64,000 bases of DNA from Bacillota bacterium. Lineage in GTDB: Bacteria > Bacillota > Clostridia > Peptostreptococcales > Anaerovoracaceae. The position numbers and the translations under genes are program-made. Of the stretch, positions 17,130 through 25,473 are shown in pieces (position 1 is the stretch's first letter; each line of letters starts with the position of its first letter). A model generated the notes under the pieces. The model was not told the DNA's origin and searched no databases. It was given only the letters and a program-made list of their open reading frames with translations. The stretch covers positions 18,276 to 82,275 of the forward strand of contig JAUNQD010000006.1 of assembly GCA_030536355.1 (NCBI GenBank), written 5' to 3'.

Positions 17130-19073
17130 TTATTTAGCTTCCTGTTCTGCCTGATAATCAGCGATGATCTTCTGAGCCATCTGTGCAGGAACTTCTTCGT
17201 ATCTTTCGAAGTCCATAGTGAAGCTTCCTCTAGCCTGAGTCATTGATCTCAAGATGATAGCATAGTCGAAGAGTTCAACCTGTGGAGCTTCTGCCATCAG
17301 CTTCTGTCCGCCGCCTGCCAGTGGTTCCATACCGAGGATCTTACCTCTTCTCTTGTTCATATCACCCATTACGTCGCCCATATATTCATCAGGAACAACG
17401 ATTTCCATCTTCATTACAGGTTCAAGCAGGCAAGGCTTAGCTTCTGCGATACCCTTCTTGAATGCCAGTGAAGCAGCGATCTTAAACGCCATTTCGTTGG
17501 AGTCTACATCGTGGTATGAACCATCGTAGAGAACTGCCTTGATGTTAACTACTCTGCAGCCTGCGAGAGGACCCTTTTCCATGGATTCTCTCAGTCCCTT
17601 TTCTACTGCAGGAACGTAGTTCTTAGGAATTGATCCGCCGAAGAGTTCTTCTGAGAATTCGAAGTCTTCCTGAGCAGGTGAGAATCTGATATGAACGTCA
17701 CCGTACTGTCCTGCACCACCTGACTGCTTCTTATGTTTACCCTGAACGTCAGCGTTGCCCTTGATAGTTTCTCTGTAAGCGATTTTCTGAGGAACCTGAA
17801 CAACGTCTACACCGAACTTATCCTTCAGCTTATCCTTGATGATGTTCAGCTGGATCTCGCCCTGTCCGCCCAGCAGAGTCTGATGAGTTTCAACGTTTCT
17901 TTCAAGAACGAATGATGGGTCTTCTTCCATCAGCTTATGGAGACCTGAACCAACCTTTTCGTCATCACCCTTCTTAGCAGGTTCTACTGCCTGATACAGT
18001 GATGGCTTAGGGAATTCAACTTCAGGGAACTTAACGATATTAGCTTTTTCGCAGAGAGTGTCGCCTGTCTTAGTGTACTGCAGCTTAGCGATAGCAACGA
18101 TGTCGCCTGCTTCTACTACAGCAGCATCTTCATGCTGTTTACCTCTCATGAAGAACATAGCGCCCAGCTTTTCAGCTTTTTCTGCTCTAGCATTATATAC
18201 TTCCTGACCTGCCTTTAATGTACCTGAGATCACCTTAGCCAGTGAGATCTTACCCAGGAATGGGTCAGCGATTGTCTTGAATACGAATGCTGCAGGTTTG
18301 CCTGCTGCATCTACTGCTACTTCGATATCTTCGTCTGAATCGTTCTTAGCAGCATAAGCTTCGTGAGCTGTTGCCTTAGGAACGTAGCTGATGAACTGTT
18401 CCAGAGCTTCCTTCACGCCTTCGCCTGTGATCGCTGAGCAAGCGAATACAGGAACGATAGCACCGCTGCCGATACCCTTGCTGAGACCGAGAGCGAACTG
18501 TTCGTCTGTCAGTTCCATAGTTTCCAGATAGATATCCATCAGTTCTTCGTCAGTTCCTGCAACTTCTTCTTCCAGAGCTTCTCTGTCATCAAGAGTTACT
18601 ACTGAGCTTCCGAACTTGTCTTTCAGTTCTTCGATCAGTGATTCTACATCAACGTTTTCTTTGTCAGTCTTGTTGATGAGGAAGAACTTAGGAATTCCAA
18701 ACTGCTTGCATGAGTTCCAAGCTTTTTCTGTACCAACCTGGATGCCAGCTGATGCGTCAACTACGATAGCTGCAGCTTCTACTGCTCTCATTGCTGAGTT
18801 TACTTCTCCAACGAAGTCAAAGAATCCCGGAGTGTCAACGAAGTTGATCTTTACTTTGTTATATTCAACCGGTATTACAGATGTACTGATGGAGTATCCT
18901 TTTTCGATTTCCATCTTATCATAGTCAGATACTGTATTTCCGTCTTCTACCTTACCAAGTCTGCTGATAGCTCCTGTAGCCAGCAGAGCAGCTTCTAAGA
19001 ATGTAGTTTTACCGCTGCCGCCATGTCCTACAAGTGCAATGTTTCTAATGTTTTCGCTCTTATAGCCTTTCAT
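17130..19073 (-). CDS. Elongation factor G paralogue (EF-G-like GTPase)
   Basis: A 647-residue translational GTPase, shorter than the roughly 690-700 residues of canonical EF-G. G1 is GHGGSGKT, the switch I region reads EKGYSIS in place of ERGITI, G3 is DTPGFFDF where EF-G has DTPGHVDF, and G4 is NKTD. The catalytic histidine of G3 is therefore a phenylalanine. Domains II-V follow, including QKIAYRETI and the domain IV stretch KKQSGGAGQYGDVHIR. Such paralogues occur in many Firmicutes next to a standard EF-G; their role (recycling, stress or a slow GTPase) is unsettled. It has its own promoter and terminator. Confidence 0.88.
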   Translation of the reverse strand: MKGYKSENIRNIALVGHGGSGKTTFLEAALLATGAISRLGKVEDGNTVSDYDKMEIEKGYSISTSVIPVEYNKVKINFVDTPGFFDFVGEVNSAMRAVEAAAIVVDASAGIQVGTEKAWNSCKQFGIPKFFLINKTDKENVDVESLIEELKDKFGSSVVTLDDREALEEEVAGTDEELMDIYLETMELTDEQFALGLSKGIGSGAIVPVFACSAITGEGVKEALEQFISYVPKATAHEAYAAKNDSDEDIEVAVDAAGKPAAFVFKTIADPFLGKISLAKVISGTLKAGQEVYNARAEKAEKLGAMFFMRGKQHEDAAVVEAGDIVAIAKLQYTKTGDTLCEKANIVKFPEVEFPKPSLYQAVEPAKKGDDEKVGSGLHKLMEEDPSFVLERNVETHQTLLGGQGEIQLNIIKDKLKDKFGVDVVQVPQKIAYRETIKGNADVQGKHKKQSGGAGQYGDVHIRFSPAQEDFEFSEELFGGSIPKNYVPAVEKGLRESMEKGPLAGCRVVNIKAVLYDGSYHDVDSNEMAFKIAASLAFKKGIAEAKPCLLEPVMKMEIVVPDEYMGDVMGDMNKRRGKILGMEPLAGGGQKLMAEAPQVELFDYAIILRSMTQARGSFTMDFERYEEVPAQMAQKIIADYQAEQEAK

Positions 19074-19113
19074 CTAATTAAGACCTCCTAAAATATTTCC
19101 TAAAGATATCACC

Positions 19114-19142
19114 ATTATATCATTCTAATTATGGCATAGCAA
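19114..19142 (-). promoter_or_regulatory. Promoter for the EF-G-like gene
   Basis: Minus strand: TTGCTA (19142-19137), 17 bases, TATAAT (19119-19114). Confidence 0.7.
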
Positions 19143-19212
19143 CATATTTAATTCCTCGCAAAGGGCAGTTTTTGAGGTTTTTCACCATACTTCAAAGAAT
19201 TACAGCTACACA

Positions 19213-19243
19213 AAAAAGACGGACGATAAATCGTCCGTCTTCA
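19213..19243 (-). terminator. Terminator after the ammonia-lyase-like gene
   Basis: GACGGACGA (19218-19226) and TCGTCCGTC (19231-19239) form a 9-bp stem around TAAA. On the minus strand the stem is followed by TTTTTT. Confidence 0.85.
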
Positions 19244-19282
19244 GAATCAAGTTTAAGAATGTTTCACACCGGAAACTCGATC

Positions 19283-19801
19283 TTATTTGTTTGCTTCTCT
19301 GTAAGCCTTAGCGTCAGCTACGAAATCAGGGTCAGCAAATTCAGGTCTCTGCAGTTCTTTCTTAACCATCAGAGTACCAGTTCCGTATGCAGCGATTTCA
19401 GGTGGGTTGATCATTTCAGCGCCTGATCCGTTGATTACGTTGCCGTTTTCATCCTTTGAATCTCTCATCCACTTGTAAGCGAAGAACTTGCACTTGAATG
19501 AAGTGTTACCAACCTTTTCGATGTATCCGCCGTATTCCATCCAGTCACCAGCGTATACTGGAGCAGTGTATCTAACTTCTTCGTATCCTACGAACAGTGA
19601 TTCGTCACCGTGAAGTCTGATAGCCAGTTCAGTACCAACGTCTCCCCATGCAGTTACGATGTGTGCGCCTTCTACGAGTTCACCAGCATAGTGAGCATCG
19701 CCAGCTGACATTCTTGCCTTCAGGTTTACGTATGAACCGATCATCTTAGGGTTGTTTTCTCTTTCCATGATGCATTCTAAAACTGTCTTAATAGCTGCCA
19801 T
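19283..19801 (-). CDS. kal: Hotdog-fold beta-aminoacyl-CoA ammonia-lyase (3-aminobutyryl-CoA type)
   Basis: A 172-residue protein whose core (SAGDAHYAGELVEGA, GDVGTELAIRLHGDESLFVGY and APVYAGDWMEYGGYIEKVG) resembles 3-aminobutyryl-CoA ammonia-lyase of lysine fermentation and the related beta-alanyl-CoA lyase. These hotdog-fold enzymes remove ammonia from a beta-aminoacyl-CoA to give the enoyl-CoA. The chain is longer than the roughly 130-145 residues usual for the family, with extra C-terminal residues (KKELQRPEFADPDFVADAKA). No other lysine-fermentation genes are in the window, so the substrate could be 3-aminobutyryl-CoA or a relative. AGGAGG lies seven bases before the chosen ATG. Confidence 0.75.
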   Translation of the reverse strand: MAAIKTVLECIMERENNPKMIGSYVNLKARMSAGDAHYAGELVEGAHIVTAWGDVGTELAIRLHGDESLFVGYEEVRYTAPVYAGDWMEYGGYIEKVGNTSFKCKFFAYKWMRDSKDENGNVINGSGAEMINPPEIAAYGTGTLMVKKELQRPEFADPDFVADAKAYREANK

Positions 19802-19891
19802 TTTAATCATCCTCCTAAATTTTTAAGAAATTAAATTTTTATAATTTTTACGCCGTTTTTTATGTTAACAGCGCTTTTTACGTACATATTT

Positions 19892-19920
19892 ATAATACAC
19901 CTTTGGTCCTGTACTGTCAA
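19892..19920 (-). promoter_or_regulatory. Strong promoter for the ammonia-lyase-like gene
   Basis: Minus strand: consensus TTGACA (19920-19915), 17 bases, TATTAT (19897-19892). The untranslated leader is about 90 bases. Confidence 0.8.
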
Positions 19921-19940
19921 TGGATTAGTTTGAAATCCAT

Positions 19941-20501
19941 TTAATTTCTGGGACCCTGAGGTATGTAATGACGGCCTGAATAATCATACTTGACATCTAT
20001 TCTGTATAAAGCCGCCGCTATATCATTTTCAGCCTTTGATCTTAATGCCGCCACTATCATTTCATCAGCCTTACAGTTGTTTTCGATGTAGTCGACATAC
20101 TCTGCAATGCTGTTGAAATCATCAGCCTTTTCTCCGTTTACAGCAAATATCTCAAAGGATTCATTGAATACGAAAGCGTACATCTCCGCAAGATTATTCG
20201 TAGCCTCTATCGTCATCTTAAGCCCGTTTTCATGAAACATTTCACCGTTCAATTCTTTGAATGAAAGCGGTGCGGGATTTTCTTCATCTGCCGCCCTTTC
20301 AAGTTTTTCATGAAAATCTCTGATGCTTTGTCCGAGAACGTCTTTATTAGGTTCGTACCATGAATTCATGACATCCATGATCATAAGAGCCAGATTCTTT
20401 GTATCCGAACCGTACCATAATGATTCAAGGTGATATCCCCAGTCGTTTTCCACTATTATATTCACAAAGTAGATCTGACTGTATCTAGCATCTGTAGTCA
20501 T
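19941..20501 (-). CDS. Conserved-looking protein of unknown function
   Basis: A 186-residue soluble, acidic protein that I do not recognise. It has no signal peptide or membrane helix. The middle (residues 30-70) is helical with several Trp and Tyr residues, residues 80-120 look like alternating strand and helix (FNESFEIFAVNG), and the tail ends YSGRHYIPQGPRN. A GAGAGG ribosome site precedes the ATG. It lies downstream of the aldehyde dehydrogenase, separated by a terminator whose stem ends 20 bp before its start. No promoter fits in that gap, so expression may depend on read-through. Confidence 0.6.
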   Translation of the reverse strand: MTTDARYSQIYFVNIIVENDWGYHLESLWYGSDTKNLALMIMDVMNSWYEPNKDVLGQSIRDFHEKLERAADEENPAPLSFKELNGEMFHENGLKMTIEATNNLAEMYAFVFNESFEIFAVNGEKADDFNSIAEYVDYIENNCKADEMIVAALRSKAENDIAAALYRIDVKYDYSGRHYIPQGPRN

Positions 20502-20520
20502 AAACTAACCTCTCTTTTAA

Positions 20521-20548
20521 AAAGACGGACAATAAATTGTCCGTCTTT
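20521..20548 (-). terminator. Terminator after the aldehyde dehydrogenase gene
   Basis: AAAGACGGACAA and TTGTCCGTCTTT form a 12-bp perfect stem around TAAA, followed on the minus strand by further T residues. It ends only 20 bp before the start of the next gene. Confidence 0.85.
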
Positions 20549-20582
20549 GATTTTGTTTTTAAGTTACATGTATTGACTGTAA

Positions 20583-21935
20583 TTAGTCAGCGAACAGAAC
20601 TGCTCCGTCAGGAAGTTCGATGTCCAGAGGCTTAACGATCTTGCAAACGTTTACCATGTGGATGTAGTCAACGTTTCCAGCCAGGATGTTGTTACCCCAA
20701 GTTCCGCAACCTTCTGATACTGCAGGTGACAGAGCGTTTGATGATGGACCCCATGCATCTGGTGTAGGCTGGTTGATCAGCATTCTAGCAACCGGGATTC
20801 TAGCTCCGGCATACAGAACGTGTTCTTCGTCGTTTGTGAACAGACCAGCTGTATGTCCAGTTCCGCCAGCTTCTTCCATGTTTCTTACTGCCATTTCAAC
20901 AGCGTTTTCAAATGTGTCATAGCTCTTCAGGATAACTACAGGTCCCATGATTTCCTTACAAAGAACGTCAGCAGCTCCGATAGCGTCAACCTTCAGACCA
21001 ACAACCTTAGTTCCTTCTGGTACTGCGAATCCAGCAGCTTCAGCGATAACGTCAACGTCCTTACCAACCAGACCTGAGTTGATGTGTCCGTCTTCGAACA
21101 GAGCGTCTCTGAACTTAGCAACGTCAGCAGCGTCTTCGAAGATAACAGCGCCGGCTGTCTTCAGTTCTGCGAAGAAATCAGCTTCAACTTCTTCTGGGTA
21201 CAGAAGCAGGTTGTCACCGTCACACAGGATACCGTTGTCTGAGCATACTGCTACGATTGACTTTTCTGCAGCGTCCTTCAGGTCATATCCTCTGTCAAGG
21301 ATTGCTGGAGGGTTTCCTGGGCCTACGCCGTAAGCAGGAGTTCCGGATGAGTAAGCAGCCTTAGTCAGTCCAGCACCGCCTGTAGCGATAACGAGGTCGC
21401 AGTTAGCCATCAGTTCCTGTGACTTTTCGATAGTTACGTCATTGATGATCTGAACGAGGTCTTCTGGAGCGCCACAAGCCTTCAGAGCCTGTCTGATCAG
21501 GTTTACAGTTTCAGTTGAAGTCTTTTCTGCACGTGGAGCAGGTGAGATGATTACAGCGTTCTTACCCTTAACTGCGTGCATGAAGTTTCCGAGTGGAGTT
21601 ACTGTAGGGTTAGTTGCAGGTGTGATAGCACCGATAACTCCGATTGGGTGTGCAGCTTCGATCAGACCCTGTGATGGATCTTCGTTGATGATACCAACTG
21701 ATCTCTTATCTTTCAGGTAATCCCAGAAAGCTGTTGGAGTATCAGTGTTCTTGCAGATCTTGTCTTCGTAGCTGCCGAGGCCTGTTTCGTCAACAGCCAG
21801 TCTTGCTAAAGGTTCTGCGTTCTTGTAGATGATCTTAGCGCCTTCATATACCAGCTTGTCAACTTGTTCCTGAGTGTAATTGCTGATTTCAGCTACTGCT
21901 TTTCTTGCTCTTTCGATTTTGTTCTGAACAGTCAT
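20583..21935 (-). CDS. CoA-acylating aldehyde dehydrogenase
   Basis: A 450-residue member of the acetaldehyde / succinate-semialdehyde dehydrogenase (acylating) family, which interconverts an aldehyde and an acyl-CoA with NAD(P). Marks are PIGVIGAITPATNPT and SPAPRAEKT (coenzyme binding), ATGGAGLTKAAYSSG, GVGPGNPP and the catalytic Cys238 in SDNGILCDGD. The C-terminal half ends with NILAGNVDYIHMVN. It is a stand-alone aldehyde domain, not an AdhE fusion; the carbon chain length preferred is not evident. The ATG at 21935 follows AAGGAG. Narrow codon use, a consensus promoter and a long leader suggest strong, regulated expression. Confidence 0.85.
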   Translation of the reverse strand: MTVQNKIERARKAVAEISNYTQEQVDKLVYEGAKIIYKNAEPLARLAVDETGLGSYEDKICKNTDTPTAFWDYLKDKRSVGIINEDPSQGLIEAAHPIGVIGAITPATNPTVTPLGNFMHAVKGKNAVIISPAPRAEKTSTETVNLIRQALKACGAPEDLVQIINDVTIEKSQELMANCDLVIATGGAGLTKAAYSSGTPAYGVGPGNPPAILDRGYDLKDAAEKSIVAVCSDNGILCDGDNLLLYPEEVEADFFAELKTAGAVIFEDAADVAKFRDALFEDGHINSGLVGKDVDVIAEAAGFAVPEGTKVVGLKVDAIGAADVLCKEIMGPVVILKSYDTFENAVEMAVRNMEEAGGTGHTAGLFTNDEEHVLYAGARIPVARMLINQPTPDAWGPSSNALSPAVSEGCGTWGNNILAGNVDYIHMVNVCKIVKPLDIELPDGAVLFAD

Positions 21936-21995
21936 GTTTATCAATCTCCTTTTTCTTTTAACTATTCTTTTCAATTTTTTTATGGTGTATTTACT

Positions 21996-22022
21996 AAAAC
22001 CATTAAGCTGCATAATGGTTTT
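21996..22022 (-). promoter_or_regulatory. Inverted repeat in the aldehyde dehydrogenase leader
   Basis: AAAACCATTA and TAATGGTTTT form a perfect 10-bp inverted repeat around a seven-base centre, between the promoter and the ATG. It could be an operator or a leader hairpin; there is no adjacent T run. Confidence 0.5.
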
Positions 22023-22043
22023 GGTATCAACTCATTTGGCTAT

Positions 22044-22073
22044 ATTTTAACACTGCCTTTAAAATGTTGTCAA
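22044..22073 (-). promoter_or_regulatory. Promoter for the aldehyde dehydrogenase gene
   Basis: Minus strand: TTGACA (22073-22068), then TTAAAA after 17 bases or TAAAAT after 18 (22050-22044). The leader is about 100 bases. Confidence 0.75.
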
Positions 22074-22113
22074 GGCGTAGGCTGGCACTATTGCAGTACT
22101 AGTTTGCTGTAAA

Positions 22114-22146
22114 ATAAGCCTTTTGCAGTGATTGCAAAAGGCTATT
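22114..22146 (-). terminator. Terminator of the ECF transporter operon
   Basis: AGCCTTTTGCA (22117-22127) and TGCAAAAGGCT (22133-22143) form an 11-bp stem directly after the last ECF gene, followed on the minus strand by TATTTTA. Confidence 0.75.
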
Positions 22147-22150
22147 TATT

Positions 22151-23035
22151 CTATACATTATTCGATGAAAGTTTTTTAAATTTATATTCTCCGATGATCT
22201 GCAGCCCCATAGGCATCAGCAGCAAAACAGCGTAAGCCGCATAAAACACATATGAAACAACTGTTATACGGTTCATGATTATTTCAGGATCGTAATATAT
22301 CCACGTCTGATCCAGCATGATCGCCATCACGATAAGAGTAAGGCATGCACATACTCCCACTACGAAACTACGATCTCTATTATCGAATCTGTAAATGCTG
22401 AAAGCTGTGCGCCCTTTTAGAGAATACCCTCTGCATTTCATAGAGCGTGCACTTTCCACGAAATTTTCCAAAGTCCAGGTTATCAATATAGAAAGAAGCC
22501 TCAGAACATTGATGAAACGTCTGAAGATGTTCCCGTCGCCCACACCTCTTCCGATGCCTTTCTGTGACACATTGATTCTTCGCGCTCTTTCCTTAATGCG
22601 AGGAACACTCCTCAGAATTATGGAAAGGAACAGGCTCAGCTTCGGTGATACGCGTCCGAACAGATATACTACTTTATCTGAAGAAAACACTGCAAAAAGG
22701 CAGCTTAGCCACATGATCAGAGCGGCTATAGTCATCCCCAGGATAAGCCCATACACTAAGGCTTCCAGAGTGATACTGTTACCGATAAAATTCTGTCTCA
22801 GCGGGGTCACACCAAAATGGTTATAATATGAATAGAATCCCGCATAAAGAACTATCAGCGGTATCAGACAAAGGTCAAAAACGAGTCCTCTTATCTTATT
22901 GAGTTTCACTGAGTAGGCAAAAGATGCTATGTATGATACGGCCACAAACACCGGATGATCGAATGCCACAGTAAACCCGATAGCTGCTGCAAAAAATATG
23001 AAGTTGATGGTCGGGTGATAACTGTCAAATCTCAT
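22151..23035 (-). CDS. ECF transporter T component, second copy (EcfT-like)
   Basis: A 294-residue membrane protein of the EcfT/CbiQ family. It has about four helices in the first 130 residues, then a cytoplasmic arm with the family block RSVPRIKERAR and the Arg-Gly motif CRGYSLKGRTAFSIYRF that couples to the ATPases, and two or three more helices. It directly abuts the S-component stop codon and is the last gene of the operon. A different T component is the first gene, so this operon encodes two. The two share the layout and the motif RGY...GR...FSIY but are otherwise clearly diverged. Confidence 0.85.
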   Translation of the reverse strand: MRFDSYHPTINFIFFAAAIGFTVAFDHPVFVAVSYIASFAYSVKLNKIRGLVFDLCLIPLIVLYAGFYSYYNHFGVTPLRQNFIGNSITLEALVYGLILGMTIAALIMWLSCLFAVFSSDKVVYLFGRVSPKLSLFLSIILRSVPRIKERARRINVSQKGIGRGVGDGNIFRRFINVLRLLSILITWTLENFVESARSMKCRGYSLKGRTAFSIYRFDNRDRSFVVGVCACLTLIVMAIMLDQTWIYYDPEIIMNRITVVSYVFYAAYAVLLLMPMGLQIIGEYKFKKLSSNNV

Positions 23036-23812
23036 TTATTCGTCCTTCCAGATAACTTCTTCAGGTTCCTTTTCTGCTTCCATCATGCCATACTTTATCT
23101 TGATGCGAGTAAGTTTCTCCATCATAGGTTTTGTAAGCAGGAAGAGAGTCAACATTACCGCCACCGCATGGACTGCATTGATAGGAACTCCTGCCATATA
23201 AACAGTGAGTGCCGATGTAGTATCTACCATTGACATCATCATAAACAGCGTACTTGTATCCAGAAGCGGTCCCACAAGCAGCATAATAACGAGGCCTCCG
23301 AATACGGTGACCTGCACTTTCCTGTTGCTGTCAAGGATGCCCTTCTCATGAAGAAGTCCCGCGAGAAATCCCGCCAAACCGAAGGCAAGCATCTGCCAAG
23401 GAGTCCACGGACCCTGACCGAATATGAAGTTGCTGACAAATGCACTGACAGCACCTGTAAGGAAGCCTGCTCTGGCTCCAAATGCCATACCTGCAATGAT
23501 TATGATCCCTATTATCGGCTTGAATGCCGGAAGCATTATGAATGCCGCTCTGGAAGCGACTGCAATAGCGCATAGTACAGCTATTGTAACCAATTCTCTG
23601 GCCTGTGGTTTCCTGCTTTCGAAGCTTACGAAAAACGGTATCATCGAATAGAAAATGATCAGAACACTGGTAATATAGTACTTCCTATCGCCCAGCTGCC
23701 ATCCGATAAAGATCGTTGCCGGCACAAGGACGACTATTATGAGCAAGCACAGCCATGTAGATTTACTAAGTCCACCTTTTTTCTTTGTTTTATCTATAGA
23801 TTTTTCCTGCAT
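23036..23812 (-). CDS. ECF transporter substrate-binding S component (probably cobalamin)
   Basis: A 258-residue integral membrane protein with a basic N-terminal tail, two helices to about residue 65, then a six-helix S-component core (about 70-235). The core includes the glycine-rich stretch GIIIIAGMAFGARAGFLTG and FGQGPWTPWQM. S components bind the vitamin or metal and toggle in the membrane when docked to T and ATPase subunits. The operon is headed by a cobalamin riboswitch, so I infer a cobalamin or corrinoid substrate, in the manner of CbrT. Sequence alone does not prove that. It starts 19 bp inside the ATPase gene. Confidence 0.8.
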   Translation of the reverse strand: MQEKSIDKTKKKGGLSKSTWLCLLIIVVLVPATIFIGWQLGDRKYYITSVLIIFYSMIPFFVSFESRKPQARELVTIAVLCAIAVASRAAFIMLPAFKPIIGIIIIAGMAFGARAGFLTGAVSAFVSNFIFGQGPWTPWQMLAFGLAGFLAGLLHEKGILDSNRKVQVTVFGGLVIMLLVGPLLDTSTLFMMMSMVDTTSALTVYMAGVPINAVHAVAVMLTLFLLTKPMMEKLTRIKIKYGMMEAEKEPEEVIWKDE

Positions 23813-25473
23813 AATTCAATTACATCCTCATTATTTATAGCGTTGTCGAATACGTGTCGGCTCATTCTGTTGGCCGCAGTTGTGTAGAAGCTGTTCTGTG
23901 AGAAGAATCTGTTAGGAGTATTTGTAGTGATGATGCTTCCGTCAAAGAACATACTTACAACATCAGCGTATTTAGCGCAGAATTCCACATCATGGGAAAC
24001 CATAACTATAGTCACTCCCTGCTCTGTCAGTTTCTTCAAGATCTCAGCCAGCTTCAGTTTGAAGAAATTATCGATGCCCTTAGTCGGCTCATCCAAAAGC
24101 AGGATCTTAGGCTTAGTGAGAAGCACCTTGGCAAGGGCTGCTCTCTGCTGCTCTCCTCCTGAGAGGTCATACGGATGACTATCCAAAAGCTCACTGATCT
24201 CGCAAAGGCGCGCGATATCTTCCACTGCCGTGGAGTCTGCTCTTTCCTTGCTGCTGAGCATCTCCGCCAGATCTTCTCTGACAGTTTTCTTCACGAAAAG
24301 GCTCTGAGGGTCCTGAGGCAGCATGGCCAGATGTTCTCTGAAAAGCTCACCCTTCTTATACTTGTCTGCAGTCTTGCCTTCTATGAATATCTTCCCTCTG
24401 TATGGTTTGCATATATTACATATGGCTTTAAGGGTAGTAGATTTACCTGTACCGTTTCCGCCTACGATGGCGAAGAGATGTCCCCTAGGGACTCTGAAGG
24501 AAACGCCTTTTAAGATGTCCGGTGCATCCTTTTCATATCTGAACCAGGCTTCTTTAACGATAAGGGCACAGTCTTCAGGTTCAGGGTCCAGCAGGGTCAT
24601 ATTGCCGGTGTCATCTATCTGTGTTACCTCAGGCTTTTTATCCTTGAACATTTCGCTGAGCCATGTGCCGCCTTCTCTTACAGTAAGCGGACACTCCTTA
24701 TCATTAGGCACTCCGTAATACACCTGAACAGGAGTAGGCATTGCTGCGAACATCTCACTGTTTTCCTTTCTCAGGAATTCACCTATCTTTCGCGGTTCAT
24801 CTTCTGCAATGATGCGGCCTTTTTCCATAACAACGACTTTATCGGAAGCATGGAAAATATCTTCCAATCTATGTTCAGTGATTATTATCGTAGTTCTCAA
24901 TTCTAAATTTATTTTTTTGACTGTATTGAGGAAGTCAGCTGCCGCGATCGGGTCCAGCTGGCTTGTCGGTTCGTCCAGGATCAGCACGTCAGGCTGCATC
25001 GCCATGATGGACGCTAAGTTGAGAAGTTGTTTCTGCCCTCCGGAAAGTTCAGACACATTCTTATGGAACCACCCCTGGATACCGAAATAGCTGGCCATTT
25101 CAGCTACTCTAAGACGGATAGTCTTCTGATCGAGACCAAGACTTTCAAGACCGAAAGCCAGCTCATGCCAAACTTTATCGGTAACTATCTGATTGTCAGG
25201 ATTCTGCATAACGTAACCGATCCTTGATGACTGCTCTCTAAGGTCTATATCTTCCAGATCGCGCCCATCGAAATACACTTTACCTGTTCTTTGTCCATGA
25301 GGAGTCAGCACGCTCTTAAGATGCTTGAGCAGGGTCGTTTTACCGCTGCCGCTCTTGCCGCACACAGTAACATACTGACCTCTTTCGATGGTCAGATCGA
25401 TATTTATAAGACTTCTTTTTCCGTCTGCTGAAGGATATGCGAAGTTCAGATCTTTGATCTCAAAATGTGCCAT
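23794..25473 (-). CDS. ECF transporter double ATPase (fused A1-A2 subunits)
   Basis: A 559-residue protein with two complete ABC ATPase domains. Domain 1 has Walker A GKSGSGKTT near residue 37, signature LSGGQ and Walker B VLILDEPTS. Domain 2 has Walker A GGNGTGKST near residue 340, signature LSGGEQQR and Walker B ILLLDEPTK. This is the fused form of the EcfA/EcfA' pair, like YkoD in the ykoEDC system. It powers import by the S and T proteins encoded around it. It overlaps both neighbouring genes (28 bp and 19 bp), so the whole operon is translationally linked. Confidence 0.92.
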   Translation of the reverse strand: MAHFEIKDLNFAYPSADGKRSLINIDLTIERGQYVTVCGKSGSGKTTLLKHLKSVLTPHGQRTGKVYFDGRDLEDIDLREQSSRIGYVMQNPDNQIVTDKVWHELAFGLESLGLDQKTIRLRVAEMASYFGIQGWFHKNVSELSGGQKQLLNLASIMAMQPDVLILDEPTSQLDPIAAADFLNTVKKINLELRTTIIITEHRLEDIFHASDKVVVMEKGRIIAEDEPRKIGEFLRKENSEMFAAMPTPVQVYYGVPNDKECPLTVREGGTWLSEMFKDKKPEVTQIDDTGNMTLLDPEPEDCALIVKEAWFRYEKDAPDILKGVSFRVPRGHLFAIVGGNGTGKSTTLKAICNICKPYRGKIFIEGKTADKYKKGELFREHLAMLPQDPQSLFVKKTVREDLAEMLSSKERADSTAVEDIARLCEISELLDSHPYDLSGGEQQRAALAKVLLTKPKILLLDEPTKGIDNFFKLKLAEILKKLTEQGVTIVMVSHDVEFCAKYADVVSMFFDGSIITTNTPNRFFSQNSFYTTAANRMSRHVFDNAINNEDVIELCRKNL

